The notes under the pieces were generated by a model that saw only the letters and a program-made list of their open reading frames with translations, searched no databases and was not told the DNA's origin. Source: JAUXIQ01 sp030620925 [NCBI: Nitrospinota bacterium] (GTDB lineage: Bacteria; JAUXIQ01). From it: a DNA stretch of 24,454 bases. The stretch covers positions 1 to 24,454 of the forward strand of contig JAUXIQ010000002.1 of the NCBI GenBank assembly GCA_030620925.1, written 5' to 3'. How positions within the stretch are numbered: position 1 is the first letter of the stretch; every line of letters starts with the position of its first letter. This document shows positions 1 to 8,215 of the stretch, one piece after another. Position numbers and translations under genes: made by a program.

Positions 1-79
1 ATCCGCGCGGGTCTCGCGCAATTACGGATTTTTATTAACCGCTTTACCGCCCCTACAAATCTGTGGTAACACTGGTAAC
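1..79. other. Non-coding stretch before the small terminase gene
   Basis: No gene is visible here. A short inverted repeat, GCGCG then CGCGC with a 5-base loop, lies at 5-19, followed by an A/T-rich stretch. Just before and across the small-terminase start are three closely spaced copies of a GGTAAC-like word (65-70, 74-79, and GGTTAAC at 82-88). There is no recognisable Shine-Dalgarno sequence before the ATG at 80. In lambda-type phages this position can hold terminase recognition sites, but nothing here proves a cos or pac site. Confidence 0.35.
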
Positions 80-940
80 ATGGTTAACAAAAAACTCATA
101 ACTCGCTCCGAATTTGCCCGCCTCGTTTCCGTGTCCGCCGCTTCGGTGACGAAAGCCTGCGATAGGTCCCTCCTGCCTGCTTGTGTGGGGAAAAAGATAG
201 ACTTAAATCATGCAGCGACTAAAAAGTATCTCAAGAAAAAGAAGGACGAAGCGGACGAAGAGATCCTTGCGACCGGTTTGGACTCAAGATACGAAGAGGC
301 GATACAGCACTGTAGAGAGACGGGCAAATATTCCGAGCGGTCTATCTCCCTCGGGCTGGAAATTTCCCGCCCCAGGGCCAAGAAAATAGTGGGTATGATG
401 AAAGCGGCTGGAGTTGTACCCGAAAAAGGGGAGCCCCCACCGATAATTAAGCGGCCCGCCAGAGTCATAAAAGGCCATACTGCCAAAAGGAACACCAAAA
501 AAGCCGAAGCCCTCCAGAAGATAGAGCCCCCTGGCGTAGAACACGGGAGCACCGTCCACGAGATCCCAGCCGAGATAGAGAAGTTTGTGGACATGACTCT
601 CCGGGAGCTTATCGCCCGCTTCGGCACGGATTATGCCTTCAATGACTGGTTGAAAGCCACAAAATCCATTGAGGACATAAACGAGAAGCGCCTGAAAAAT
701 GCCCAGACCCGGGGGGAGCTGGTAAACCGGGACTTGATCCAGGTTGGGGTCATAGAACCAATTGACTCCGTTTTTATAAACCTCCTAAGTGATTGCTCCC
801 GGACACTCGCTACCCGGGTCCCAGTCCTATCAAAGAGTGGGGAAACCGCCATTGAAATAGAACGGTATATCTCGGGCTACATAGGGAAATTTATCAATCG
901 GGCTAAAGCCGATATAAAAAAGGTTTTACAAAATGCATAG
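80..940 (+). CDS. terS: Terminase small subunit with an FtsK-gamma-like domain
   Basis: This is probably the DNA-recognition subunit of the packaging terminase (286 aa). Residues about 7-50 look like a Nu1-type winged helix-turn-helix, with SEFARLVSVSAASVTKA followed by a lysine-rich helix. Residues about 67-117 resemble the gamma DNA-binding domain of FtsK: YEEAIQHCRETGKYS, then LGLEISRPRAKKIVGMM, then AAGVVPEKG. A basic linker follows. The last 130 residues resemble the oligomerisation part of phage small terminases (EDINEKRLKNAQTRGELVNR). The gene lies directly before the large terminase and overlaps it by 8 bases. The role is inferred from the large-subunit neighbour and the Nu1-like ends. 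The gamma-like domain is read by eye from the residue pattern. No good ribosome binding site precedes ATG 80. Confidence 0.8.
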   Translation: MVNKKLITRSEFARLVSVSAASVTKACDRSLLPACVGKKIDLNHAATKKYLKKKKDEADEEILATGLDSRYEEAIQHCRETGKYSERSISLGLEISRPRAKKIVGMMKAAGVVPEKGEPPPIIKRPARVIKGHTAKRNTKKAEALQKIEPPGVEHGSTVHEIPAEIEKFVDMTLRELIARFGTDYAFNDWLKATKSIEDINEKRLKNAQTRGELVNRDLIQVGVIEPIDSVFINLLSDCSRTLATRVPVLSKSGETAIEIERYISGYIGKFINRAKADIKKVLQNA

Positions 941-2924
941 CATAAGCCACGTAGGCTCCGATTGGTTGCTCGACCAGATATCCGACCTAACCGAAAACAT
1001 AGAGCACATAACACCGGTTGAGTTCAATGAGGCCTACCGATATTTACCGAAATCTGTAACGGCGATTTCGGGTCCGCTGAGTTATGACGTCAACCCCTTT
1101 ATGCGGGAAATAGTAAACTGCGCGGACGTAAACTCGCCAGTGCGGGAGGTAAGTTTAAAGAAGGGTGTTCAGATAACATACTCGACCCTTCTTGAGTCTA
1201 TCGCCTTGTATTTCATAGCCCATATAAAAACCGACCCCATGATGTACGTATCTGCCGACAAAGAGCTCGCCAACGCCCGTATTGAAAATAACTTTATCCC
1301 CATGTTGAACCACTCAGGTTTTGGGGACAGCATCCGGTCAAGCGATACCGGGAATACCCGAAAGACCGGAAAAACTAAAGACCACCTGCAGTTTGTAGGC
1401 GGCGCATATTTGGTCCCCTTTGGAGCGAAGAACTCCGATAAAATGCGAATGTACTCGATGCTGTTAATGATGAAAGATGAGATAGATGCCTGGCCGCTGA
1501 CCGTGGGAAAAGATGGGGATCCCGACAAGCTGACGGACGCGAGGTGCCGAGGGTACTGGGAGCGCCGGAAAATTTTCCGAGGGAGCACCCCAACCATCAA
1601 GGGCGTGTCTAAGATCGATGCGGCATACCTACGGGGGGACCAACGAAAATACATGGTTAATTGTAAAAAGTGCGGGTTTCCGCAGGAACTGCGGTGGCAT
1701 ACCTTAAACAATGAGACCGGAGTAGAAGGGGGTTTTAAGTGGGACCTGGAAGACGGGGTTTTAGACCTTGAGTCAGTGCGGTATTGCTGCCAGCATTGTG
1801 CGGAGCCCCATTTTGAGCACGACAAAGAGCGGCTGTTCTCAGAAAAATATGGGGCCGAATGGGTGCCCACAGCCCGGCCCCAGGAGCCGAATATCCGGTC
1901 GTACCACCTACCCGCTTTTTATTCCCCCATTGGCATGGCCCCGTGGTACTCACTCGTAGCGGATTACCTCGAGTGTTACGATGTGTTTACTAAAAAAGTT
2001 ATAGATATTGGTAAATACCAAGTATTCTACAACAACATTCTGGCCGAGCCGTTCAAGATCACAGGGGCGACGATACGTCTTACTCACGTATCTCCGCACC
2101 GCCGAGCGGTTTACCGATTTGGGGAGATCCCGAACACCTACGCTGGAAAGTACAGCGGCTCCCCCGTCCTCCTCCTTACCTGCCAGGTGGATGTCCATAA
2201 GAACTTTTTGGCTGTATCAGTTAAAGGGTGGTGCCGGGATTCTATCTGCTACATTATAGATTACTTTAGACTCGAGCATAGTGGAGATGAGGAGGACGAC
2301 GGGTGCGCGGGGGTAACGAGTCCTACCTGGGGGCAGCTCCGGAAAATTATTGAGGAAAAAGAATACGTCGCGGACGACGGCAAAAAGTACCGCATAATCC
2401 GAACCCTGATTGACGCGGGATACGCTAACGACACCGTTACAACTTTCTGCTCTGACTATTCCTCCGGGGTTTACCCGGTTTTGGGCCGAGAGCGCCCCGC
2501 AAAAAACCAGAAAATAACAGAGTTTGCTGAGTTCAAGACCCAGTCTGGGACCCTCGGGTATAGGATCCTGGTTGACCACTATAAAGACCGGCTGGCCCCC
2601 GTGCTGCGGAGAGAGTGGGCGGAGGAGGAGGGGCCGCAGAAACCCTACCATTTTAACGCCCCCGTAGATATAACAGACAAGCAGCTTACAGAGCTTACCA
2701 AGGAAATACGTCGAGAGAAAAAAGACGACAGAGGGACGGTAACCTACGAATGGTACCGCCCCGGCAACGCCCGGAACGAGCTGTGGGACTTAGCGGTATA
2801 TGGCTATTGTGGAGTTGAGATCCTCGCCTGGAACCTATGCATTGAGCACTTCAAACTCGAAAAGATAGACTGGGGGCAGTTCTGGGAGTATATCGAAAAA
2901 GAAAAACTTTACTTTGTTGAATAG
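933..2924 (+). CDS. terL: Terminase large subunit (lambda GpA family)
   Basis: Packaging ATPase and nuclease that pumps DNA into the prohead and cuts it (663 aa, close to lambda gpA in length). A GpA-type Walker A position lies near residues 76-84 (KKGVQITYS); the usual lysine before S/T is replaced, as in some GpA relatives. The Walker B is LLMMKDEIDAW at 177-187, with D182 and E183. A zinc-binding pair of Cys motifs, CKKC (244-247) and CCQHC (285-289), sits between the ATPase and nuclease parts. Likely nuclease acidic residues are D420 (TCQVDVHK), D494 (LIDAGYAND) and D619 (ELWDLAVYG). It overlaps the small subunit gene and is followed after 17 bases by a gpW-like gene. The family assignment is firm. 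The individual catalytic residues are placed by eye. Confidence 0.95.
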   Translation: MHSISHVGSDWLLDQISDLTENIEHITPVEFNEAYRYLPKSVTAISGPLSYDVNPFMREIVNCADVNSPVREVSLKKGVQITYSTLLESIALYFIAHIKTDPMMYVSADKELANARIENNFIPMLNHSGFGDSIRSSDTGNTRKTGKTKDHLQFVGGAYLVPFGAKNSDKMRMYSMLLMMKDEIDAWPLTVGKDGDPDKLTDARCRGYWERRKIFRGSTPTIKGVSKIDAAYLRGDQRKYMVNCKKCGFPQELRWHTLNNETGVEGGFKWDLEDGVLDLESVRYCCQHCAEPHFEHDKERLFSEKYGAEWVPTARPQEPNIRSYHLPAFYSPIGMAPWYSLVADYLECYDVFTKKVIDIGKYQVFYNNILAEPFKITGATIRLTHVSPHRRAVYRFGEIPNTYAGKYSGSPVLLLTCQVDVHKNFLAVSVKGWCRDSICYIIDYFRLEHSGDEEDDGCAGVTSPTWGQLRKIIEEKEYVADDGKKYRIIRTLIDAGYANDTVTTFCSDYSSGVYPVLGRERPAKNQKITEFAEFKTQSGTLGYRILVDHYKDRLAPVLRREWAEEEGPQKPYHFNAPVDITDKQLTELTKEIRREKKDDRGTVTYEWYRPGNARNELWDLAVYGYCGVEILAWNLCIEHFKLEKIDWGQFWEYIEKEKLYFVE

Positions 2925-2941
2925 TTGGGTATATTAACGCT

Positions 2942-3196
2942 ATGGACATACTTTTCGTACAGGCCCGTATCGACGCCACAAAACTTCTGATTGTAGCCTA
3001 CGAAGACGCCGCCCTCGCCGTCGGTTCCGGTGGGGTAGAGTCCTACACGCTCGACACCGGGCAGAGCCGGCAAACGGTAACTAAACTCGATCTCGATAAA
3101 CTCAACACCACAATTGACAGCCTATACAACCGATGTGCAACGCTTGAAGCTCGCCTAACCGGTTCCGGATCGCTGACTGTGAGGCCTGCATGGTAA
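2942..3196 (+). CDS. gpW-like head-tail joining protein
   Basis: An 84-residue protein in the lambda W position, between the large terminase and the portal. gpW sits under the portal vertex, closes the filled head and makes the surface to which the tail binds. The length, the N-terminal helix ending in a YEDAALAVGSGG turn, and the TLDTGQSRQTVTKLDLDKL segment match the helix-hairpin-helix pattern of gpW. Sequence conservation in this family is low, so position and size carry much of the call. The gene overlaps the portal start by 7 bases, and the sequence before its ATG is a poor ribosome binding site. Confidence 0.75.
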   Translation: MDILFVQARIDATKLLIVAYEDAALAVGSGGVESYTLDTGQSRQTVTKLDLDKLNTTIDSLYNRCATLEARLTGSGSLTVRPAW

Positions 3197-4845
3197 GAGA
3201 CTTAGCCCAAAAAGCCATAGACAGTTTATACTACAGGTTCCACCCCCCGGAAGAGCCGGCCAAAGCGATTACCCCGGACGACATGAACCCTTTTGCTATG
3301 GCCACCCCTTTGTCTGTACTTTCTGATTTTAACGGGGACAAATTTCCCGGGGGCTTCGGGCCTACTCAACTATTCACGATGGACTACTGGACCCTGCGGG
3401 CGAGATCTTCCCAACTATTCGAGGAAAATCTGTACGCCCGGGGCCTTGTTCGGCGATTGATAACCAACGAAATAAACACCGGGCTCGCCCCGGAGGCTTC
3501 CCCGAACGAGGAGATAATAGGCGTCGCCGAGGATAGTTTAGCAGACTGGACCGAAATGGTAGAGAACAGGTTCGCTATCTGGGCTAAGAATCCGGCGGTT
3601 TGTGACTGGTCTCATCAAGATACCTTCGGGGCTAAGCAGCGGGCCGCACGGCTGGAGGCTTTAGTTGCTGGGGACGTGCTCTGCGTGCTTAGGGTAAACC
3701 CTAAAACAAAGCTCCCGGCGGTCCAGCTTATCCGAGGTGAAAAAGTAAGATCCCCTTTCGACTCGGCTGGGAGAGTACGAAAAGGGAATAAAATAACCGA
3801 AGGTGTCGAAACTGACCCCAACGGCCGACAGGTTGCGTACTGGGTAACCCAGGAAGACGGAAGCAGCAAGAGGCTCCCGGCATTCGGAGAGAAATCAAAG
3901 CGCCGTATTGCCTGGCTCGTCTACGGAACAGAGCACCGGATAGGCGAGGTGCGGGGAACTCCACTCCTTTCCCTCGTGCTCCAGTCCCTCAAAGAAATTG
4001 ATCGATACCGAGACTCTACCCAGCGTAAGGCTGTTATAAACTCCATTCTCGCCATGTTCATCGAGAAAGGTGAGGGTAAAATGGGGACGCTTCCCGTTCA
4101 GGGGGGCGCTGTACGTAACAGCAAGGTCGAAGTGACGGACAGTGACGGCACAAGCCGGGATTTTACAATGTCAAGCCAGATCCCCGGGCTGGTAATGCAG
4201 GAGCTCCAGACAGGTGAAAAACCCGTGGCTTTCAGGTCGCAGGGAACCGAAGAAAGTTTCGGTGTTTTCGAGTCGGCGGTAATGCAGGCGGTAGCGTGGG
4301 CCAATGAGATGCCCCCTGAGATCTTGACACTGGCTTTCTCGAACAATTACTCCGCATCCCAGGCGGCTATAAACGAATTTAAAATTTACCTCAATAAAAT
4401 ATGGGGCGAGTTCGGGGACGCGTTCTGCGCACCCATCTACGTCGAGTGGATGCTGTCCGAAACGCTTCTCGGGAACATAAACGCCCCAGGACTGTTAGAG
4501 GCCTGGCGTGATCCAGCCCAGTATGCCACTTTCGGGGCTTGGGTATGGGCCGACTGGTATGGGTCCATAAAACCCTCTACAGATATGCTGAAGCAGGTAA
4601 AAGGTAGCGAAAAGGCCATAGCGAACGGGCTAACAACCCGTGGACGTGAGTCCCGGGGGCTCACAGGCTCTAAGTTCACAAACAATGTTAAAAAACTTAA
4701 GCGGGAAAACGCCCTACTGGCGGACGCCGCGAGACCCATGATGGAACTCGAAGCAGAGTTCGGGCCGGCTATAGCGGCGAGGGCGATTGTTGCGCTTGAA
4801 GATGCCACGGCTGACCTTTTAGAAAGGACGGAAGATGGAATGTGA
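3190..4845 (+). CDS. Portal protein (lambda gpB family)
   Basis: This protein forms the ring at the head vertex through which DNA enters and to which the tail is joined (551 aa). The N-terminal part carries the family signature DYWTLRARSSQLFEENLYARGLV-type helix and the following NEINTGLAPEASP. The middle holds GDVLCVLRVNP and the RYRDSTQRKAVINS helix. Lambda-type portals are near this length. The ATG at 3190 overlaps the gpW-like gene and has GAGG upstream. The C terminus is alanine- and acid-rich. The next gene starts inside its last codons, which suggests translational coupling. Confidence 0.93.
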   Translation: MVRDLAQKAIDSLYYRFHPPEEPAKAITPDDMNPFAMATPLSVLSDFNGDKFPGGFGPTQLFTMDYWTLRARSSQLFEENLYARGLVRRLITNEINTGLAPEASPNEEIIGVAEDSLADWTEMVENRFAIWAKNPAVCDWSHQDTFGAKQRAARLEALVAGDVLCVLRVNPKTKLPAVQLIRGEKVRSPFDSAGRVRKGNKITEGVETDPNGRQVAYWVTQEDGSSKRLPAFGEKSKRRIAWLVYGTEHRIGEVRGTPLLSLVLQSLKEIDRYRDSTQRKAVINSILAMFIEKGEGKMGTLPVQGGAVRNSKVEVTDSDGTSRDFTMSSQIPGLVMQELQTGEKPVAFRSQGTEESFGVFESAVMQAVAWANEMPPEILTLAFSNNYSASQAAINEFKIYLNKIWGEFGDAFCAPIYVEWMLSETLLGNINAPGLLEAWRDPAQYATFGAWVWADWYGSIKPSTDMLKQVKGSEKAIANGLTTRGRESRGLTGSKFTNNVKKLKRENALLADAARPMMELEAEFGPAIAARAIVALEDATADLLERTEDGM

Positions 4846-5635
4846 TACACTGATTTTTCAGCAAAACCAGTCTAAGATAGACTTTTCCAGTGCGGTATCC
4901 ATGGGCTTGGTCAAAGGTGTTATCCCGGAAAATAAATTCGGGCATTGCCCGGACGCAGCCGCCGTCGCCACCGACGTGTGGGAACGGGGCGCAGCCCAGC
5001 CCCTATATATCTTCCCCGACAGTAGTGGGGAAGCCTTAGAAATGGTTTCCGCGAATGCTTTAGACACACAGGAAATTGTGGTTATAGGTTTGGACGAAGC
5101 CGGGATAGAGAAAGTCGAAGTACTCGCGTTAACAGGTACCACACCTGTACCCCTCCCTGGGCTATGGTCAGCAGTAAACCGGGCTTTCAATGACGGCAGC
5201 ACACCTGTACTGGGCGAGGTATTGGTTCAAGGAGACGGGACCACCAGCATTAACATTTTCGCGGCAGTGTGCAGTGTATGCCAGCAGACGTCCCAGGCAA
5301 TATACACAGTGCCGTCTAATAAAGTGGCGGTGGTACGAAGTTTTGTGGCTACAATGAACAAGCCTTTAGGGGCTACTGTCGCCGCAATTTTCGCCCTACA
5401 AACCGCCCGCCCAGGTAAAGTTTTTAGAACCCAGGCGCGTTTTGGGCTACAGGAAAATGGGACCAGTAACCAAAGTTTTGATCTGCCCGTCTCAGGACTC
5501 GCGGGTCCTTCTTTTAAAATTAAATTCGTGGCGGAACCCAGTTCCGGCCCGGCGGACCTTTCGGCACAGTTCTCCCTATTAATCGTAGAAAAAGAACTGA
5601 TTCCGAAGAATGTTTTAGCGGCTTTAGGAGCGTAA
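4835..5635 (+). CDS. Phage structural protein of unknown role between portal and protease
   Basis: A 266-residue protein that resembles a family of virion-associated proteins common in environmental and marine phages. Shared pattern: DVWERG followed by a Y-x-F-P strand, a DTQEIVVIGLD segment, then EVLALTGTTPV, an NIFAAV strand, and YTVPSNKVAVVRS. The C-terminal half is rich in short beta strands (SLLIVEKE near the end), which fits a beta-sandwich decoration or fibre-like protein. Its ATG at 4835 overlaps the portal stop, with AAAGGA upstream. It lies where lambda has no gene of this kind, between portal and protease. The exact function is unknown to me; structural is an inference from the family and the place. 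Confidence 0.65.
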   Translation: MECDTLIFQQNQSKIDFSSAVSMGLVKGVIPENKFGHCPDAAAVATDVWERGAAQPLYIFPDSSGEALEMVSANALDTQEIVVIGLDEAGIEKVEVLALTGTTPVPLPGLWSAVNRAFNDGSTPVLGEVLVQGDGTTSINIFAAVCSVCQQTSQAIYTVPSNKVAVVRSFVATMNKPLGATVAAIFALQTARPGKVFRTQARFGLQENGTSNQSFDLPVSGLAGPSFKIKFVAEPSSGPADLSAQFSLLIVEKELIPKNVLAALGA

Positions 5636-5638
5636 AAT

Positions 5639-6694
5639 ATGGCTAAAAAAGTTACACTCGAAGGCGAAATCGGAGGGGAGGTCGGCACCTGGGAGGTCAA
5701 GAACTTACTCAGGGAAGCAGGCGGTGAAGATATTCTTGTGAACTTCGCCTCCCCCGGCGGCTCCGTATTCACTGGCCTTAAAATATTCAACCTCTTTAAA
5801 ATGTACGAAGGCAATGTAGACTTCCACCTCATCGGGGAAGCCGCAAGCATGGGCTCCTATATCCCACTGGCCGGACGTAGGATAACAGCCGAGCCCAATG
5901 TGGTCTACATGATACATAACGCCCGCTCGTTCGCCGGCGGGGACCACAACGCGCTGAGGAAAAGGGCGGATATAGTAGAAGGTCTTTCCAGTTTGCTAAA
6001 AAACGAGTATGTTAAACGTACAGGCATGGCCGAGTCTAAAGTCCGGGCCATGATGGACGCCGAGACTTTCCTGTTTGGACCAGCAGCGGTAGAAGCTGGG
6101 TTCATAGACGAGATTATAGGCGAGCCAGACGCCGACCCGAACGCAAAAAGCATACACGTAGCGACAGCGAAAGAAGCGTTCGAGGCGTGTATGACTAAAT
6201 TACAAAATGAGAAAGCGGACGATTACGAAAAAGCCGCTGCCATGCTTATAGACCCCGTGGCCCGCACGCGCACGGAACCTGAAACCTCGGCAACCGGGGA
6301 AATTGAAAAGGGGCAAACGATTATGACACTTGCAGAACTTAAAGCGCAACACCCGGAACTCTGCGCGGCACTGCTCAAAGAGGGTGCCGAGGCCGAGAAG
6401 GACCGGGTAGGGGCATTTCTTGTCTTCGGAGAGGCTTCCGGGGATATGAAAACCGCAATCGAAGCCATTAACAGCGGCTCGGAAATGACCGCAACACTAT
6501 CCGCCAAGTTTACGATGGCGGCAGTTGCTAAAAGAGACACCCAGGACCGAACCACCGATGACACGGACGCGGCCGGCGCTCTCGACGAGGTTGATACCTC
6601 TACCGATGACAAAGCCAAGGACGCAACCGCAAACGCCGCTCTAATGGCTAACGTCTCCGAAATCTGTGGAGTTGAACTGGGGGTGAAAAAATGA
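5639..6694 (+). CDS. ClpP-type prohead protease with C-terminal scaffold
   Basis: Capsid maturation protease fused to its scaffold (351 aa). Residues 1-165 are a ClpP-like serine protease: SPGGSV at 38-43, nucleophile Ser70 in EAASMGS, His93 in VYMIHNAR, and the acidic member of the triad near D140-E142 in MMDAETFLFG. The family tail AAVEAGFIDEIIG follows. Residues from about 229 to the end are charged and alanine-rich (EEGAEAEKDRV-type helix), as expected for scaffold. The order portal, protease/scaffold, decoration, capsid is the lambda B-C-Nu3-D-E order. The ATG at 5639 has GGAG upstream. Its stop overlaps the next ATG (ATGA). Confidence 0.93.
   Translation: MAKKVTLEGEIGGEVGTWEVKNLLREAGGEDILVNFASPGGSVFTGLKIFNLFKMYEGNVDFHLIGEAASMGSYIPLAGRRITAEPNVVYMIHNARSFAGGDHNALRKRADIVEGLSSLLKNEYVKRTGMAESKVRAMMDAETFLFGPAAVEAGFIDEIIGEPDADPNAKSIHVATAKEAFEACMTKLQNEKADDYEKAAAMLIDPVARTRTEPETSATGEIEKGQTIMTLAELKAQHPELCAALLKEGAEAEKDRVGAFLVFGEASGDMKTAIEAINSGSEMTATLSAKFTMAAVAKRDTQDRTTDDTDAAGALDEVDTSTDDKAKDATANAALMANVSEICGVELGVKK
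6323..6694 (+). CDS. Probable internal scaffold product in the protease frame
   Basis: An in-frame ATG at codon 229 of the protease gene would give a 123-residue protein equal to the scaffold part alone. It is preceded by AAAAGGGG at 6306-6313, a good Shine-Dalgarno match at about 9 bases. The predicted start, MTLAELKAQHPELCAALL, lies exactly at the border between the protease domain plus linker and the helical, charged scaffold region. Lambda makes Nu3 from an internal start in gene C in the same way. The internal start is inferred from sequence only. Confidence 0.6.
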   Translation: MTLAELKAQHPELCAALLKEGAEAEKDRVGAFLVFGEASGDMKTAIEAINSGSEMTATLSAKFTMAAVAKRDTQDRTTDDTDAAGALDEVDTSTDDKAKDATANAALMANVSEICGVELGVKK

Positions 6695-7074
6695 TGGAAG
6701 TCACAAACAACGCCCCCGCCGGAATCGTGGTCTGGGAGCCGGTATTTGACGCAGATACCCTTCTTGCCGCGGGCGCGGTAACTTATGCAGCCGGAACTCT
6801 TCTGGGCCGGATTACCGCGAGTGGTAAGCTCACTCACTATGCCTCGGGGAATGCCGACGGCTCCGAGATTCCGGTAGCGGTCCTGCTTGACGCCGAGGTA
6901 TTTACGGGTGCGGGCGAGATCCCGTTCCGTCCGATACTTGCCGGCAGACTTAAAAGGGTTGATCTCGTAGCCCACGGCGTCGGCGCAATCACTCAGGCAG
7001 AAGCGGACCAGCTCAGGGACTACAGTATTATTGCCCTGTCTACCACCCAGCTTGCATCCCTCGATAACCAGTAA
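6691..7074 (+). CDS. Head decoration protein (lambda gpD family)
   Basis: Trimeric protein that binds and stabilises the expanded capsid (127 aa, similar to gpD). The family pattern is clear: a glycine-rich GTLLGRITASGKL strand, then PVAVLLDAEV, a barrel region, and a C-terminal LRDYSIIAL segment. It lies between the protease/scaffold and the major capsid gene, as D does in lambda. The ATG at 6691 overlaps the protease stop. A second ATG follows immediately, so the first residue is uncertain by one codon. Confidence 0.9.
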   Translation: MMEVTNNAPAGIVVWEPVFDADTLLAAGAVTYAAGTLLGRITASGKLTHYASGNADGSEIPVAVLLDAEVFTGAGEIPFRPILAGRLKRVDLVAHGVGAITQAEADQLRDYSIIALSTTQLASLDNQ

Positions 7075-7086
7075 GGAGTACGGAAA

Positions 7087-8172
7087 ATGACGGTAGAAAT
7101 TACAAGAGAAGGGTGGTTGCAGCTATACATCCAGATGCGGAGCCCTAACGGGTTCCTCTCCCGAATGTTTACAATCAAACCGGGCGGAGTTTACAACGGC
7201 GGTAAGGTCGCCATTGATATTCAGCGCTTCGGGGAACAGGTCGCCATTGCAATCAAAAAATGCACCGGCCCGAACCTGAACGACTTTGATATCTTCACCA
7301 CTAAAGAGTTTGAACCCCCCTCGTACGGAGAGGCGTTTCCCTTGGACGTGTGCGACCTCGTAGACCGTATGGCCGGGGTTGACCCGTACACAGCGGCATA
7401 CACGGAATACGCGGGCCAACTGGTGGCTAAAATGGCCCAGGGGTTCATACTCATCGACGACAAGATCAAGAGGGCCGTGGAGTTGCAGGCGTCTCAGATC
7501 CTCCAGACCGGAACACTGGTCCTCACGGACGAGAACGGCGCCACGGTTTACGAGATCGACTTTAAGCCTAAGACTACACATTTCCCCACGGTTACCATCG
7601 ACTGGGACCAGGCGACCTCTACCAAGATCGCCGACCTCCAGGCTCTGGCGAATATTATCCGGGCGGACGGTAGGATCGACCCCAACCGTCTCATTTTCGG
7701 AGAACTGGCCTTAAGTCTGTTTCTGTCGGATGAGGACATAAAAGCTCGGCTCGACAACCAGCGTATGGAGCTCGGACAGATCGCACCCGAGATGGTAGAT
7801 TCGGGAGCCACCTTCTACGGCTTCGTCTGGGTCGGTACCTACCGGTTTGAAATCTGGGCGTATCCTGACACCTATGAGGACCCCCAGACGGGCGACCCAG
7901 TCAACTACGTTGGAACGGATAAGGTCATTATGACCTCTACCCGGACCCGACTGGACATGGCCTCCGCGCGGGTTCCTCTGCCTCTCGGCCCTGATCCCCG
8001 TGTGGCGAATCTGGTTCCCGCTCGAATGAGTTCCAGGACTGACGGTTTCGACGTGACGCCCAACGTCTACACGACCCCGAACGGCAAGCAGATCATGGGC
8101 GAGCTTGAGTCGAGACCCCTCCTTATTCCGGTTCATATTGACGGGTTTGGCTGTTTGGACGTAATCGCGTAA
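7087..8172 (+). CDS. Major capsid protein (lambda gpE family)
   Basis: HK97-fold shell protein (361 aa; lambda gpE is of similar length). Segments typical of the gpE family include an N-terminal MRSPNGFLSRMF region, the YGEAFPLDVCDL segment, the LTDENGATVYEIDF beta strands, and the C-terminal RPLLIPVHIDGF strand. The gene has AAGGAG upstream of its ATG and follows the decoration gene by 12 bases. A strong hairpin lies directly after its stop codon. Confidence 0.94.
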   Translation: MTVEITREGWLQLYIQMRSPNGFLSRMFTIKPGGVYNGGKVAIDIQRFGEQVAIAIKKCTGPNLNDFDIFTTKEFEPPSYGEAFPLDVCDLVDRMAGVDPYTAAYTEYAGQLVAKMAQGFILIDDKIKRAVELQASQILQTGTLVLTDENGATVYEIDFKPKTTHFPTVTIDWDQATSTKIADLQALANIIRADGRIDPNRLIFGELALSLFLSDEDIKARLDNQRMELGQIAPEMVDSGATFYGFVWVGTYRFEIWAYPDTYEDPQTGDPVNYVGTDKVIMTSTRTRLDMASARVPLPLGPDPRVANLVPARMSSRTDGFDVTPNVYTTPNGKQIMGELESRPLLIPVHIDGFGCLDVIA

Positions 8173-8178
8173 ATTACC

Positions 8179-8203
8179 GCCCGGAACGGATGCCGTTCCG
8201 GGC
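8179..8203 (+). promoter_or_regulatory. 11-bp perfect hairpin after the major capsid gene
   Basis: GCCCGGAACGG (8179-8189) is followed by the loop ATG and CCGTTCCGGGC (8193-8203), a perfect 11-bp stem with a 3-base loop. It lies 7 bases after the capsid stop and just before the AGGAG of the next gene. It has no run of T after it, so a full intrinsic terminator is unlikely. It may protect the 3' end of an abundant capsid message or lower downstream expression; both are inference. Confidence 0.7.
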
Positions 8204-8215
8204 ATAGGAGATAGA

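Noticed and set aside
1169-1870. Minus-strand open frame of 233 codons in the large terminase gene
   Set aside because: Antisense to a firm GpA-family gene, no ribosome binding site context or recognisable motif.
5136-5207. 11-base word CACACCTGTAC present twice about 60 bases apart
   Set aside because: Both copies code for similar T-P-V strands of the structural protein; likely chance or protein-level similarity.
5227-5850. Minus-strand open frame of 207 codons across the structural protein and protease genes
   Set aside because: Crosses the junction of two real genes on the other strand and resembles no known protein.
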